Assembly: GCA_020024595.1 (NCBI GenBank)
Contig: JAHHTO010000057.1
Location: 1 to 13,915 of the forward strand
Reading direction: 5' to 3'
Source: Schaedlerella sp.
Lineage (GTDB): Bacteria; Bacillota; Clostridia; Lachnospirales; Lachnospiraceae
Length of the DNA stretch: 13,915 nt
Shown here: positions 7,635 to 13,915 of the stretch, piece after piece
Numbering within the stretch: the stretch's first letter is position 1
Layout: each line of letters starts with the position of its first letter
Program-made: the position numbers and the translations under genes
Notes under the pieces: model-generated
The model's input: only the letters and a program-made list of their open reading frames with translations
Databases searched by the model: none
Told to the model about the DNA's origin: nothing

Positions 7635-8360
7635 TCAGAAATCAAATTTCCGCTCTTGCTTTTGAAGAAATAAGATTTCTTTGGATATATTTTTTCGATT
7701 AGAAGGAGAAAGATTCACAAAAGCACATCCGTAATAATTTCGATGAGATACCTGTTCTTGCGTTTCCTGTTCTTGCATTTCCTCTCTTTTCAGCCTCTCA
7801 AAAACACGGCGAATCACACACTCAAATGTGTATGTATTGGAAGAGTTTTGGCACAACGCAGACGTTTCAATTATAATTTTTTCATCAACCTCAAATTCTT
7901 CTTTGCAACAAAAGCATATACCGCCTAAACTGATATCAACTAAATCACATGAAATCTCTTCAGATTCCTGATCCTCCAACCTCTTAACTGTACCAGTACC
8001 ACGCACTGCCTGTCGAAAAACCTCGCGTTGTTCATTACATTCAATGATATTATTCATAGTAATCCACCAGCAATTAGAAGATTGCCGTTTTGTAATACCA
8101 TACAAAATGGTTATTTGATCCCCCTTTTGTATATGAAGCTTGACCGGGACGTTAGAAGCAGTTACTACGCGAACAACCTCATCTCGATGTGGTATGATTT
8201 TTATTTCATTGTTATTTGCATCGTATTCTTCAATTTCCCCTAAAAAATAAATACAATTGTTATAATTTAAAACTTTGCATAATGCCCCTACATAATCTTT
8301 GTTAAAATTTTTTTCTATTTCTTGTTGATTTGTTGGTTCTCTGTTCATATTTTTATTCAC
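7635..8360 (-). CDS. PilZ-domain protein, probable c-di-GMP receptor
   Basis: This cytoplasmic protein has about 241 residues and a YcgR-like two-part layout. An N-terminal beta-rich domain (about 20-105) is followed by a PilZ domain that opens with the c-di-GMP-binding RxxxR motif (REVFR) and continues with the DxSxxG motif (DISLGG). Both ligand-binding motifs are complete, so it should bind cyclic di-GMP. Between two late strands is a charged insertion (EEMQEQETQEQ) made by a 15-base tandem duplication. The start is uncertain. The reading frame opens at a TTG (8393), and an ATG at 8369 directly abuts AAGG. The GTG at 8360 sits nine bases after AAGG and is preferred; an ATG at 8348 is also possible. 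It stands alone between two terminators with no flagellar, pilus or cyclase gene nearby, so the downstream target cannot be told. No convincing promoter was found in the AT-rich 100 bases before it. Confidence 0.82.
   Translation of the reverse strand: MNKNMNREPTNQQEIEKNFNKDYVGALCKVLNYNNCIYFLGEIEEYDANNNEIKIIPHRDEVVRVVTASNVPVKLHIQKGDQITILYGITKRQSSNCWWITMNNIIECNEQREVFRQAVRGTGTVKRLEDQESEEISCDLVDISLGGICFCCKEEFEVDEKIIIETSALCQNSSNTYTFECVIRRVFERLKREEMQEQETQEQVSHRNYYGCAFVNLSPSNRKNISKEILFLQKQERKFDF
7752..7781. repeat. 15-base tandem repeat inside the PilZ gene
   Basis: Two copies of a 15-base unit (7752-7766 and 7767-7781) differ at one base. Read on the minus strand they encode EMQEQ and ETQEQ. The unit is a multiple of three, so a gain or loss of a copy would change loop length without breaking the frame. 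Confidence 0.85.
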
Positions 8361-8481
8361 TTTTCCCATCCTTACAATCAATTTATATAGCAACTGTTCC
8401 AGTTCTTTAATTAATAGTTTCCTTATATCTAATTCTACATGAAATATCTAAAAATTAAAACAAAAACTTTTATAAATATTC

Positions 8482-8518
8482 TACAAAAAAGGAACTGCAC
8501 ACTAAGAGCTTCCTTTTT
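8482..8518 (-). terminator. Intrinsic terminator of the BASS transporter gene
   Basis: AAAAAGGAA (8486-8494) pairs with TTCCTTTTT (8510-8518) around a 15-base loop. On the minus strand it ends in a T-rich run and starts 8 bases beyond the stop codon. The symmetrical A/T arms mean it could also work for plus-strand transcripts. Confidence 0.7.
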
Positions 8519-8525
8519 GGTATTC

Positions 8526-9524
8526 TTAATTTACATGTTTTCTCTCATCTCTCCAGGCAAACAGTCCTGCAATCAAAGTTCCAGAAACTGAATGCCATAC
8601 ACAAGATACCGCACAGATGATCGCAGATTCTGGTGTAGCTGAAAATTGAGCTGTTGTTGTCGCAAGATTTGTTGCAAGTCCTGCGTTCTGCATACCTACT
8701 TCAATCGCAATTGTTTTGCGTTTTGCATAATTCATACCTGTAATCACACCGGATGTATACCCCAATAAATATCCAAAACCATTATGCAAAAAAACTGCTA
8801 TAAAGATCACTACACCTGATGCAAAAAATTTACTCCCTTGCGAAGCAATCACACCTCCTACAACACATCCAAGACCTAAAACTGCAATACCTGGCATGAT
8901 TTTTTGTACTTCTTGAAACTTTTTTCTTTTACCATACAAATAATTGAATAAAAATCCAATCGCTACCGGTAAAATAACCGTTTCGATAATAGATACAAAC
9001 ATCGGAATCCCTTGAATCCTAATCTTTGTTCCACTTGCTAAAAAAGATACCATAAGCGGAGTCATAACTGGCGATAACAATGTGGAAACGGTTGTCATTC
9101 CTACAGAAAATGCAACATCTCCTCCACATAAATATGACATAACGTTAGAAGACACTCCTCCTGGACAACATCCAACTAAAATAAGTCCCAATGCTATTGC
9201 ATCCGGCAAATTTAACACCTTCACAATCGCAAATGCAAGAAATGGCATAATCAAATACTGAGCGACCGCACCAATAACAATATCAAATGGACGCTGTGCC
9301 AAAATATGAAAATCTTCTTTTGTCAGAGTCAAGCCCATACTAAACATAATAATTCCAATGATAATTGACTGCCACGTAAACTTATTAGATACCGGATCAA
9401 CAAATATCGGAATATTTACCCAACTCATAAGCTGTGGAATTGCAAATGTCAAAATCGCGATTGCAATTACAATTCCTGATGTGTACTTTGACAAAAATTT
9501 GCTGACATTCTGTAATGTTTTCAT
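8526..9524 (-). CDS. Bile acid:sodium symporter (BASS/SLC10-like) family transporter
   Basis: This 332-residue integral membrane protein has about nine to ten hydrophobic segments. Family signatures are clear: GCCPGGVSSNV (118-128) and EVGMQNAGLA (275-284), the latter holding glutamate and glutamine residues that in the family line the sodium sites. Members import organic anions with sodium: bile acids in animals, pyruvate or 2-oxo acids in plants, and ketopantoate by PanS in Salmonella. AGGAGGG lies eight bases before the ATG. A T-box riboswitch directly upstream ties expression to an uncharged tRNA, probably tRNA-Ile. Uptake of a branched-chain amino acid precursor is therefore more likely than bile acid transport; this is inference. 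It is a single-gene unit with its own terminator. The name 'bile acid' here denotes the family only. Confidence 0.9.
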   Translation of the reverse strand: MKTLQNVSKFLSKYTSGIVIAIAILTFAIPQLMSWVNIPIFVDPVSNKFTWQSIIIGIIMFSMGLTLTKEDFHILAQRPFDIVIGAVAQYLIMPFLAFAIVKVLNLPDAIALGLILVGCCPGGVSSNVMSYLCGGDVAFSVGMTTVSTLLSPVMTPLMVSFLASGTKIRIQGIPMFVSIIETVILPVAIGFLFNYLYGKRKKFQEVQKIMPGIAVLGLGCVVGGVIASQGSKFFASGVVIFIAVFLHNGFGYLLGYTSGVITGMNYAKRKTIAIEVGMQNAGLATNLATTTAQFSATPESAIICAVSCVWHSVSGTLIAGLFAWRDERKHVN

Positions 9525-9554
9525 TTGAAACCCTCCTAAAAATAATTTGATAAC

Positions 9555-9830
9555 AAAAAGTCCCTTTCAGATAAAATCTGAAAGGGACGAAATTCTCCGC
9601 GATACCACCCATGTTCTGCATATATACACAGCTCTCAACGTACTAACATACGCTTTTCTTATAACGGTGAAACCCGGCACAGCTTACTTTTTTTCAGCCT
9701 GCTTCTTAGAGATGATATCTGCATATATTAATTTATCTGTTTTCACCACCCACAGACTCTCTGAAAAATCTCATATATGCATCGTTGTTCTCTTCATAGA
9801 ATTTAAATTTTTATAAAATTGTTATCTTTT
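9555..9830 (-). ncRNA. T-box riboswitch, probably tRNA-Ile specific
   Basis: The leader on the minus strand has all the landmarks of a T-box. Stem I has a basal helix AGAGA (9793-9789) with TCTCT (9712-9708), a specifier internal loop, a helix GCATATAT (9780-9773) with ATATATGC (9728-9721), and a distal part with AGAGAG and GGGTGGTG (about 9762-9744). The T-box sequence GGGTGGTATCGCGG is at 9610-9597. The terminator is a 13-pair hairpin (9588-9576 with 9572-9560, three-base loop) followed by TTTTT. The right strand of the specifier loop reads AGATATCA (9720-9713). ATC followed by the usual purine fits isoleucine. The UGGU in the T-box would pair with a discriminator base A, as in tRNA-Ile. 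Other codon registers (GAT, TAT) cannot be fully excluded by eye. Confidence 0.93.
9560..9588 (-). terminator. T-box regulated terminator hairpin
   Basis: GTCCCTTTCAGAT and its exact complement form a 13-pair stem closed by TTT, followed on the minus strand by TTTTTG. Formation of the alternative antiterminator with the T-box sequence upstream would use the GTCCC arm, so the hairpin is the conditional stop of the riboswitch. It ends about 31 bases before the BASS start codon. Confidence 0.9.
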
Positions 9831-9836
9831 CTCATA

Positions 9837-9864
9837 ATTATACATTTCTATTCATTTTTGTCAA
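9837..9864 (-). promoter_or_regulatory. Promoter of the T-box leader and BASS gene
   Basis: On the minus strand a perfect TTGACA (9864-9859) and a perfect TATAAT (9842-9837) are separated by 16 bases. This near-consensus promoter means the leader is made continuously and control rests on the riboswitch. It sits 55 bases after the stop codon of the upstream oxidoreductase gene. Confidence 0.85.
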
Positions 9865-9919
9865 CTATTTATTGTACATTTTAAATACTCTTTGTATTCA
9901 ATCTTTTGATTCTTGTATC

Positions 9920-11602
9920 TTATTGTTCATAATGCATCGATTTGTAAAATGTAGTTCCACCAGATAAAATTGCAATACGCCCAAATCCATTCTGTTGTAA
10001 CATTCTTGCTGCGTTATAAGAACGTACTCCGATCGCACAATATGGAACAATTAATTTGTTTGGATCTAATTCTCCCATTCTCTTGCGCAGCTGCCCCAGT
10101 GGGATGTGATAAGAACCTGGAATAAAATACGCTTCTCTCTCCCAATCTTCTGTTACATCAAGAACTACCACATCTTCTTTTTTACTTTCATCATTTAACA
10201 ATTCATCCAACTCGTCCCATTCTATAAAATGAGCCATTCCTCTCAGTACGTTTTCCGCAACAAACCCAAGCATATTTACCGGGTCTTTTGCTGAAGAAAA
10301 CGGAGGGGCATAAGCAAGTTCCAAATCTTCTAAATCATAAATCGTACCATTTAAACGCATCACAGTCGCCAAGGTGTCCATACGTTTATCTACACCATTT
10401 TTTCCTATCATCTGTCCGCCAAAAATTTTTCCTTCTTGATCAAATAACATTTTCAACGTCAGAGGCATTGCTCCAGGATAATATCCTGTGTGTGATTTTT
10501 GATTAATCAGAACAGTATGGTAATCGATCCCTTTTCTTTTTCCCATAGCTTTTAATTGTTTTTCATTCAATCCTACACTGGCAGCATGTAAATCAAACAC
10601 TTTTGCTACGGCTGTCCCTAAAGTTCCATCATATTTTTTCTGATCACCACATAGATTATCTGCAAGGATTCTTGCCTGTTTGTTGGCAGGACCTGCAAGT
10701 GGAATCATTGTTTTTTCTTTTGTCACATAGTGTTCAACACCTATGACATCTCCTACTGCATAGATATCTTTAACAGAAGTTTGCAAGTATTCATTAACCT
10801 CAATTCCGCGTCTTTGATTTAACTGAATACCAGCTTCTGCGGCAAGTTCACTGTTTGGTCTGACACCAATAGACAATACGACCATATCTGCTTCTACCAT
10901 TTTCCCACTAGACAATTCAATTTTGATCATGCCATTTTCATGATGAAACTCTTTTACTCCGTCACCTAAAATCAAGTCCACTTGATTTTTTAACATGTTC
11001 TCATGAAGTAGATTTGCCATTTCTTTATCCATAGGAGCCATAACCTGATCCTGCATCTCAATCAATGACACTTGAACCCCTGTTTCATGAAGGTTTTCTG
11101 CCATTTCAAGACCAATAAACCCTCCACCTATCACAGCTGCTCTTTTTACTTGTTTTTCCTGAATATAACTTTTAATCTTGTCTGTATCCGGAACTGTCCA
11201 CAATGTAAAAATATTATCTGCCTGAATCCCGGGAATTGGTGGTTTAATTGGCGACGAACCAGTTGCGATAACTAATTGATCATATGTTTCTTCATATGTT
11301 TCACCGGAATTCAAATTTTTAATCCGTATTTTCTTTTCATTCGGAAGAATTTTTGTCACTTCATTTGCCACTCTGACATCAACATTAAATTTATTTTTCA
11401 TAGCCTGCGGTGTCTGCAGCAACAATGCATCTCTACTTTTTATCACATTGCCTATATAATATGGTAATCCACAGTTTGCGTAAGAGATGTAATCCCCTCT
11501 TTCAAACATGATAATTTCCATACTTTCATCTCTTCTTCTAAGCCTTGCCGCAGTAGTGGCGCCTCCTGCAATTCCTCCAATGATCAACGTCTTTTTTCCC
11601 AT
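9920..11602 (-). CDS. CoA-disulfide reductase / NADH oxidase-like flavoprotein with C-terminal rhodanese domain
   Basis: This 560-residue cytoplasmic FAD enzyme belongs to the CoA-disulfide reductase-rhodanese (CoADR-RHD) group. The dinucleotide motif GGIAGGATTAAR (9-20) binds FAD. The single redox cysteine is C44 in SYANCGLPY, as in CoA-disulfide and polysulfide reductases. GGGFIG (159-164) starts the NAD(P)H domain, and YAVGDV (281-286) is the second FAD motif. YAPPFSSAKDPVN belongs to the dimerisation domain. The rhodanese domain (about 465-558) keeps an active-site cysteine, C522 in YCAIGVRSY, so sulfur transfer is possible. Known relatives reduce CoA disulfide or CoA persulfide/polysulfide with NAD(P)H, giving thiol balance and sulfur or oxygen stress defence. 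The AAGGAG before the ATG supports the start. The gene is alone on its side, with no clear terminator before the T-box promoter. Confidence 0.9.
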   Translation of the reverse strand: MGKKTLIIGGIAGGATTAARLRRRDESMEIIMFERGDYISYANCGLPYYIGNVIKSRDALLLQTPQAMKNKFNVDVRVANEVTKILPNEKKIRIKNLNSGETYEETYDQLVIATGSSPIKPPIPGIQADNIFTLWTVPDTDKIKSYIQEKQVKRAAVIGGGFIGLEMAENLHETGVQVSLIEMQDQVMAPMDKEMANLLHENMLKNQVDLILGDGVKEFHHENGMIKIELSSGKMVEADMVVLSIGVRPNSELAAEAGIQLNQRRGIEVNEYLQTSVKDIYAVGDVIGVEHYVTKEKTMIPLAGPANKQARILADNLCGDQKKYDGTLGTAVAKVFDLHAASVGLNEKQLKAMGKRKGIDYHTVLINQKSHTGYYPGAMPLTLKMLFDQEGKIFGGQMIGKNGVDKRMDTLATVMRLNGTIYDLEDLELAYAPPFSSAKDPVNMLGFVAENVLRGMAHFIEWDELDELLNDESKKEDVVVLDVTEDWEREAYFIPGSYHIPLGQLRKRMGELDPNKLIVPYCAIGVRSYNAARMLQQNGFGRIAILSGGTTFYKSMHYEQ

Positions 11603-11740
11603 ACAGTTTCTCCTTTTGCATCTTAGATTTTAATTATTTTGAGTACTATTATATAGGATTATTTTTTTATTTCTGTAACGATATCACATAAAATGTTGAA
11701 ATATTTTGTATTTTTCATAATTTTGTGATACAATTTTCCA
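11603..11740 (-). promoter_or_regulatory. Upstream region and promoter of the CoA-disulfide reductase gene
   Basis: On the minus strand TATAAT (11653-11648) is a good -10 box. The only -35 candidate, TTACAG (11678-11673), is at an overlong 19-base spacing, which suggests a promoter that needs an activator. Two inverted copies of TGTGATA/TATCACA (11688-11682 and 11730-11724) flank the upstream side and may be regulator half-sites. The regulator is not identifiable. Confidence 0.4.
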
Positions 11741-11821
11741 TCTTTCTCCTACTTTTACCGTTCCAAGAAATTGTTAATTCTTTTTGTAATATAGAGGCGT
11801 GCAAATCTATTAAGAAATATC

Positions 11822-11854
11822 AAAAGCAGTCAATCACTAAGACTAACTGCTTTT
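11822..11854 (-). terminator. Terminator behind the hydrolase remnant, possibly bidirectional
   Basis: AAAAGCAGTCAATC (11822-11835) pairs over 14 positions, two of them wobble, with GACTAACTGCTTTT (11841-11854) around a five-base loop. It follows the minus-strand stop of the hydrolase remnant by one base. T-rich tracts are present on both sides, so it could stop transcription in both directions. Confidence 0.8.
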
Positions 11855-11855
11855 C

Positions 11856-11980
11856 TTAACAAGATATTGTTTCAAAAAAACTATTTAATTCATTTCCCAA
11901 ACTAACTGGATTGTCTACATTTACTTCATGTCCTGCACCAGATATAATTGAAAAAGAGAGTACCTTAAGAGAAGAAAGAC
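11856..11980 (-). pseudogene. C-terminal remnant of an alpha/beta hydrolase
   Basis: The minus-strand frame ending in TAA at 11858-11856 encodes about 35-40 residues that look like the end of an alpha/beta hydrolase. SGAGHEVNVDNP carries the GHE/GHxxN region where the catalytic histidine of the fold lies, and LGNELNSFFETI forms the last helix. The rest of the gene is missing: at about 11980-12000 the sequence changes to transposase on the other strand. The natural terminator still follows. This is a gene cut by insertion and later deletion; the substrate cannot be inferred from the tail. Confidence 0.65.
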
Positions 11981-12002
11981 AGGCTGAGCACCTCAGGGTG
12001 AA

Positions 12003-12540
12003 AAAGCAGCGATCATCAAAGAACTCCGAGAAAAAGGATACAAACTAAAACATCCGCTCAAAGCAATGAAAATGGCTAAATCTACCTACTACTTTGAGAT
12101 AAACAAAGTAGATGTTGTATCACTGAAAAACGAAGATTTATTAAACGAAATCAAAGAGATTTTTGCTCAGAATAAACGTAGCTATGGCGTTAGACGAATG
12201 TACCATGAGCTAGTTAACCGAGGAAGGATATACTGTAAATCATAAAAGGGTACAACAGCTTATGCATAACGCTGGTTTATTAGGCAAGCGACCAAAAGAG
12301 AAGTATCATTCTTATAAAGGGGACCTCGGAAAGATTGATGCAAATATAATTAATAGAGATTTTAGTACAACTGCGCCATTTCAAAAATGGACAACTGATA
12401 TATCACAGTTTAATTTTTCGCGGGGAAAATGTTATCTTCCTCCCATTTTAGATATGCACACAATGAGGAAGAGTATCCCAAAATGGATGTCCCCTGTAAA
12501 ATACAGGGAAACATCCATCTGTGTTGACTAGTTCATAAGT
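12003..12540 (+). pseudogene. IS3/IS150-type transposase (OrfB) remnant, frameshifted and lacking both ends
   Basis: The first part (12003-12227) encodes KAAIIKELREKGYKLKH and, further on, MKMAKSTYYFEI and QNKRSYGVRRMYHEL, the helix-turn-helix and linker of an IS3-family OrfB. The second part, in another frame from about 12226, continues with GYTVNHKRVQQLMHNAGLL and later FQKWTTDISQF, the start of the DDE integrase core. The first catalytic aspartate (TTDIS) is present. The frameshift coincides with a tandem AGGAAGGA (12221-12228), four bases more than expected. Similarity stops at LDM (about 12459), so the rest of the DDE core is absent. The OrfA region and left end are also missing. TGTGTCCA...GGGTACA (12542-12565) resembles the right terminal repeat of such elements. 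The element cannot move by itself. Confidence 0.8.
12483..12518. repeat. Long imperfect hairpin in the insertion sequence remnant
   Basis: ATGGATGT (12483-12490) pairs with ACATCCAT (12511-12518), and inside it CCCTGT (12492-12497) pairs with ACAGGG (12503-12508), with a small asymmetric bulge and a five-base loop. On the minus strand it is followed by TTT, so it might weakly stop transcripts coming from wecB. The region from 12566 to 12767 is AT-rich and holds no gene that I can recognise. Confidence 0.7.
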
Positions 12541-12767
12541 CAATGTGTCCAGGATTCTGGGTACATATCATCATACGAGGAATTAAATTTATGATTTCTC
12601 TTTTCAATTGCTTTGTTCTGGTAAGAATGTATAGAATGTTGTTTACTTGATTGTTTCTACCTATCCACTCTTTAATGTATCTTGCGATTTTGTGTTAATT
12701 CTTTTTTCAATTTTAAATATTTATCTATTTCATTGTCTCAAATGTCTACATCGAAAACACATTTCTG

Positions 12768-13883
12768 TTATTTTCTCATTTCAAGCTCTTGTTCCAAAAT
12801 ATTCACAATTTGTATACTGGCAGTTCCATTTCCATATGGATTTTTGGCGTGTGACATTTGATAGTATTCATCTGAATTTTCCAATAGATTTCTGCATAGA
12901 TTGTAAATTGTTTCTTCACTTGTTCCTGTTAATTTTAATGTCCCAGCAGTTACTCCCTCAGATCGCTCAGTATCATCTCGCATAACTAAAACTGGCTTTC
13001 CGAGTGCTGGAGCTTCCTCCTGAATTCCTCCACTATCAGTTAATATTATGTAACTTTTATTGAGAAAGTTATGAAAATCTTCTGCAGGTAATGGATCTAT
13101 CAATCGCAAACTAGCGCAATTATCTAGTTCTTCCTGTGCTATTTTACGTACAGTTGGATTTAAATGAATCGGATAAATAGCTTTTACATCTGAAAACGTA
13201 TCCAAAATCCTACGAATTGCGCGAAACATTTCTCTCATAGGCTGTCCCACATTTTCTCTGCGATGAGCTGTAATTATTAGAAGCCTACTTCCTTCTGCCC
13301 ACTCAAGCTCCGGATGCCGATAATCTGGTCTCACAGTGGTTTGAAGAGCATCTATCCCTGTGTTTCCAGTAACATATATCTGTTTAGGGTCTTTCCCTTC
13401 TTTTACAAGTTTCTCACGCGCAGAATCGGTAGGAGCAAAATGCCACTTTGCAAATAAACCTATTGCTTGTCGATTAAACTCCTCAGGATATGGTGAATAC
13501 AAATTGTAAGTACGAAGTCCAGCTTCAACATGTCCTACTGGAATTTGGCTATAAAAAGCTGCCAATCCTGCTGCAAAGGCTGTGCTAGTATCACCATGCA
13601 CTAACACTACATCCGGATTTTCTGTCTGCAATATTCCACGAATGTCAACTAATATTCGACTGGTTATGTCATAAAGATCCTGTCCTTCTTTCATAATCTG
13701 TAAATTATAATCCGGTATAACAGAAAATGTGTGTAATACTTGATCTAACATCTCCTTGTGCTGACCTGTAACACATACTGTTACTTTCATTTTAGTATTC
13801 TTTTTTAACTCTTTCACCAATGGACACATTTTAATCGCTTCTGGGCGAGTGCCAAAAACAACCAGTATTTTTTTTAATTTCAT
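12768..13883 (-). CDS. wecB: UDP-N-acetylglucosamine 2-epimerase (non-hydrolysing)
   Basis: WecB/MnaA interconverts UDP-GlcNAc and UDP-ManNAc in the cytoplasm, providing the ManNAc precursor for capsule, teichoic acid linkage units or other surface glycans. The 371-residue length matches the family. Hallmarks are GTRPEAIKM (11-19), VHGDTST (95-101, catalytic-site D98), GHVEAGLRT (117-125, E120), PYPEEFNRQ (131-139), TAHRRENVG (205-213, H207), YPIHLNP (237-243) and TDSGGIQEEAP (292-302), all intact. GGGAGG lies eight bases before the ATG. Upstream genes are outside the window. Downstream there is no strong terminator; the region leads into the insertion sequence scar. It may be the last gene of a surface polysaccharide operon, and horizontal exchange of such loci is common, but nothing here proves it. 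Confidence 0.95.
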   Translation of the reverse strand: MKLKKILVVFGTRPEAIKMCPLVKELKKNTKMKVTVCVTGQHKEMLDQVLHTFSVIPDYNLQIMKEGQDLYDITSRILVDIRGILQTENPDVVLVHGDTSTAFAAGLAAFYSQIPVGHVEAGLRTYNLYSPYPEEFNRQAIGLFAKWHFAPTDSAREKLVKEGKDPKQIYVTGNTGIDALQTTVRPDYRHPELEWAEGSRLLIITAHRRENVGQPMREMFRAIRRILDTFSDVKAIYPIHLNPTVRKIAQEELDNCASLRLIDPLPAEDFHNFLNKSYIILTDSGGIQEEAPALGKPVLVMRDDTERSEGVTAGTLKLTGTSEETIYNLCRNLLENSDEYYQMSHAKNPYGNGTASIQIVNILEQELEMRK

Positions 13884-13915
13884 CTATCCAGCCTCCCTTT
13901 TCAACTATTCAGTTA

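Larger units (their letters stand above)
12003..12565 (+). mobile_element. Decayed IS3-family insertion sequence
   Basis: This is the extent of the insertion sequence remnant: partial OrfB, a hairpin-bearing segment and a probable right end near 12542-12565. No left terminal repeat or target duplication could be found, in keeping with deletion at the hydrolase junction. The exact borders are estimated. Confidence 0.6.

Noticed and set aside
8526..9524. Bile acid uptake as the function of the BASS protein
   Set aside because: The name comes from animal relatives. The T-box control argues for amino acid-related supply, and no bile acid genes are nearby.
9547..9816. Plus-strand open frame of 89 codons
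   Set aside because: It lies entirely within the T-box leader read backwards. The RNA structure explains the sequence, and the frame has no ribosome binding site or recognisable protein.
12262..12531. Plus-strand 89-codon frame as an independent gene
   Set aside because: It is the second half of the frameshifted transposase. The first half continues upstream in another frame, so it is a pseudogene fragment and its last ~20 codons are unrelated sequence.
12533..12694. Minus-strand open frame of about 54 codons downstream of wecB
   Set aside because: It has protein-like composition but no start codon or ribosome binding site and no recognised family, and its stop lies at the insertion sequence end. 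It may be a gene fragment, but this cannot be supported.

Overview
The window is AT-rich, with Bacillota-type ribosome binding sites (AGGAGG-like), sigma-A-type promoters (TTGACA/TATAAT-like) and intrinsic terminators, and it carries a T-box riboswitch. The B. subtilis-type (SorC-family) DeoR, the CydDC-like ABC pair with a YbaN/DUF454 protein and the CoA-disulfide reductase-rhodanese fusion all fit an anaerobic gut Clostridium, most likely a Lachnospiraceae member. This placement is inferred from gene content and style; no marker gene is present. All intact genes lie on the minus strand, so transcription runs from high to low coordinates.

From right to left: wecB (UDP-GlcNAc 2-epimerase, 12768-13883) looks like the edge of a surface-polysaccharide locus. 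Next comes a scar region (about 11850-12560). It holds a frameshifted IS3/IS150-type transposase remnant on the plus strand that has lost both ends, and the last ~35 codons of an alpha/beta hydrolase on the minus strand, still followed by its terminator. Then comes an FAD-dependent CoA-disulfide reductase/NADH oxidase with a C-terminal rhodanese domain (9920-11602). A complete T-box leader (about 9555-9830, own promoter) follows. Its specifier loop most plausibly reads AUC (isoleucine), and it precedes a bile acid:sodium symporter (BASS)-family transporter (8526-9524). Next are a PilZ-domain protein (7635-8360) and an operon of a YbaN-like membrane protein plus two overlapping CydD/CydC-like ABC half-transporters (3403-7341). 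Last come a deoxyribonucleoside catabolism pair, deoR (2008-2964) and deoC (1262-1915), and a LacI-family regulator (66-1094).

Functional links: DeoR probably represses deoC through the promoter between them. The YbaN-ABC-ABC set reads as one exporter operon with a perfect inverted repeat over its -35 box. The T-box would turn on the BASS transporter when charged tRNA-Ile is scarce, which points to uptake of an isoleucine precursor (a branched-chain 2-oxo acid or short branched carboxylate) rather than of bile acids. That last idea is the most novel reading of the window. I saw no rRNA, tRNA, CRISPR array or phage genes.
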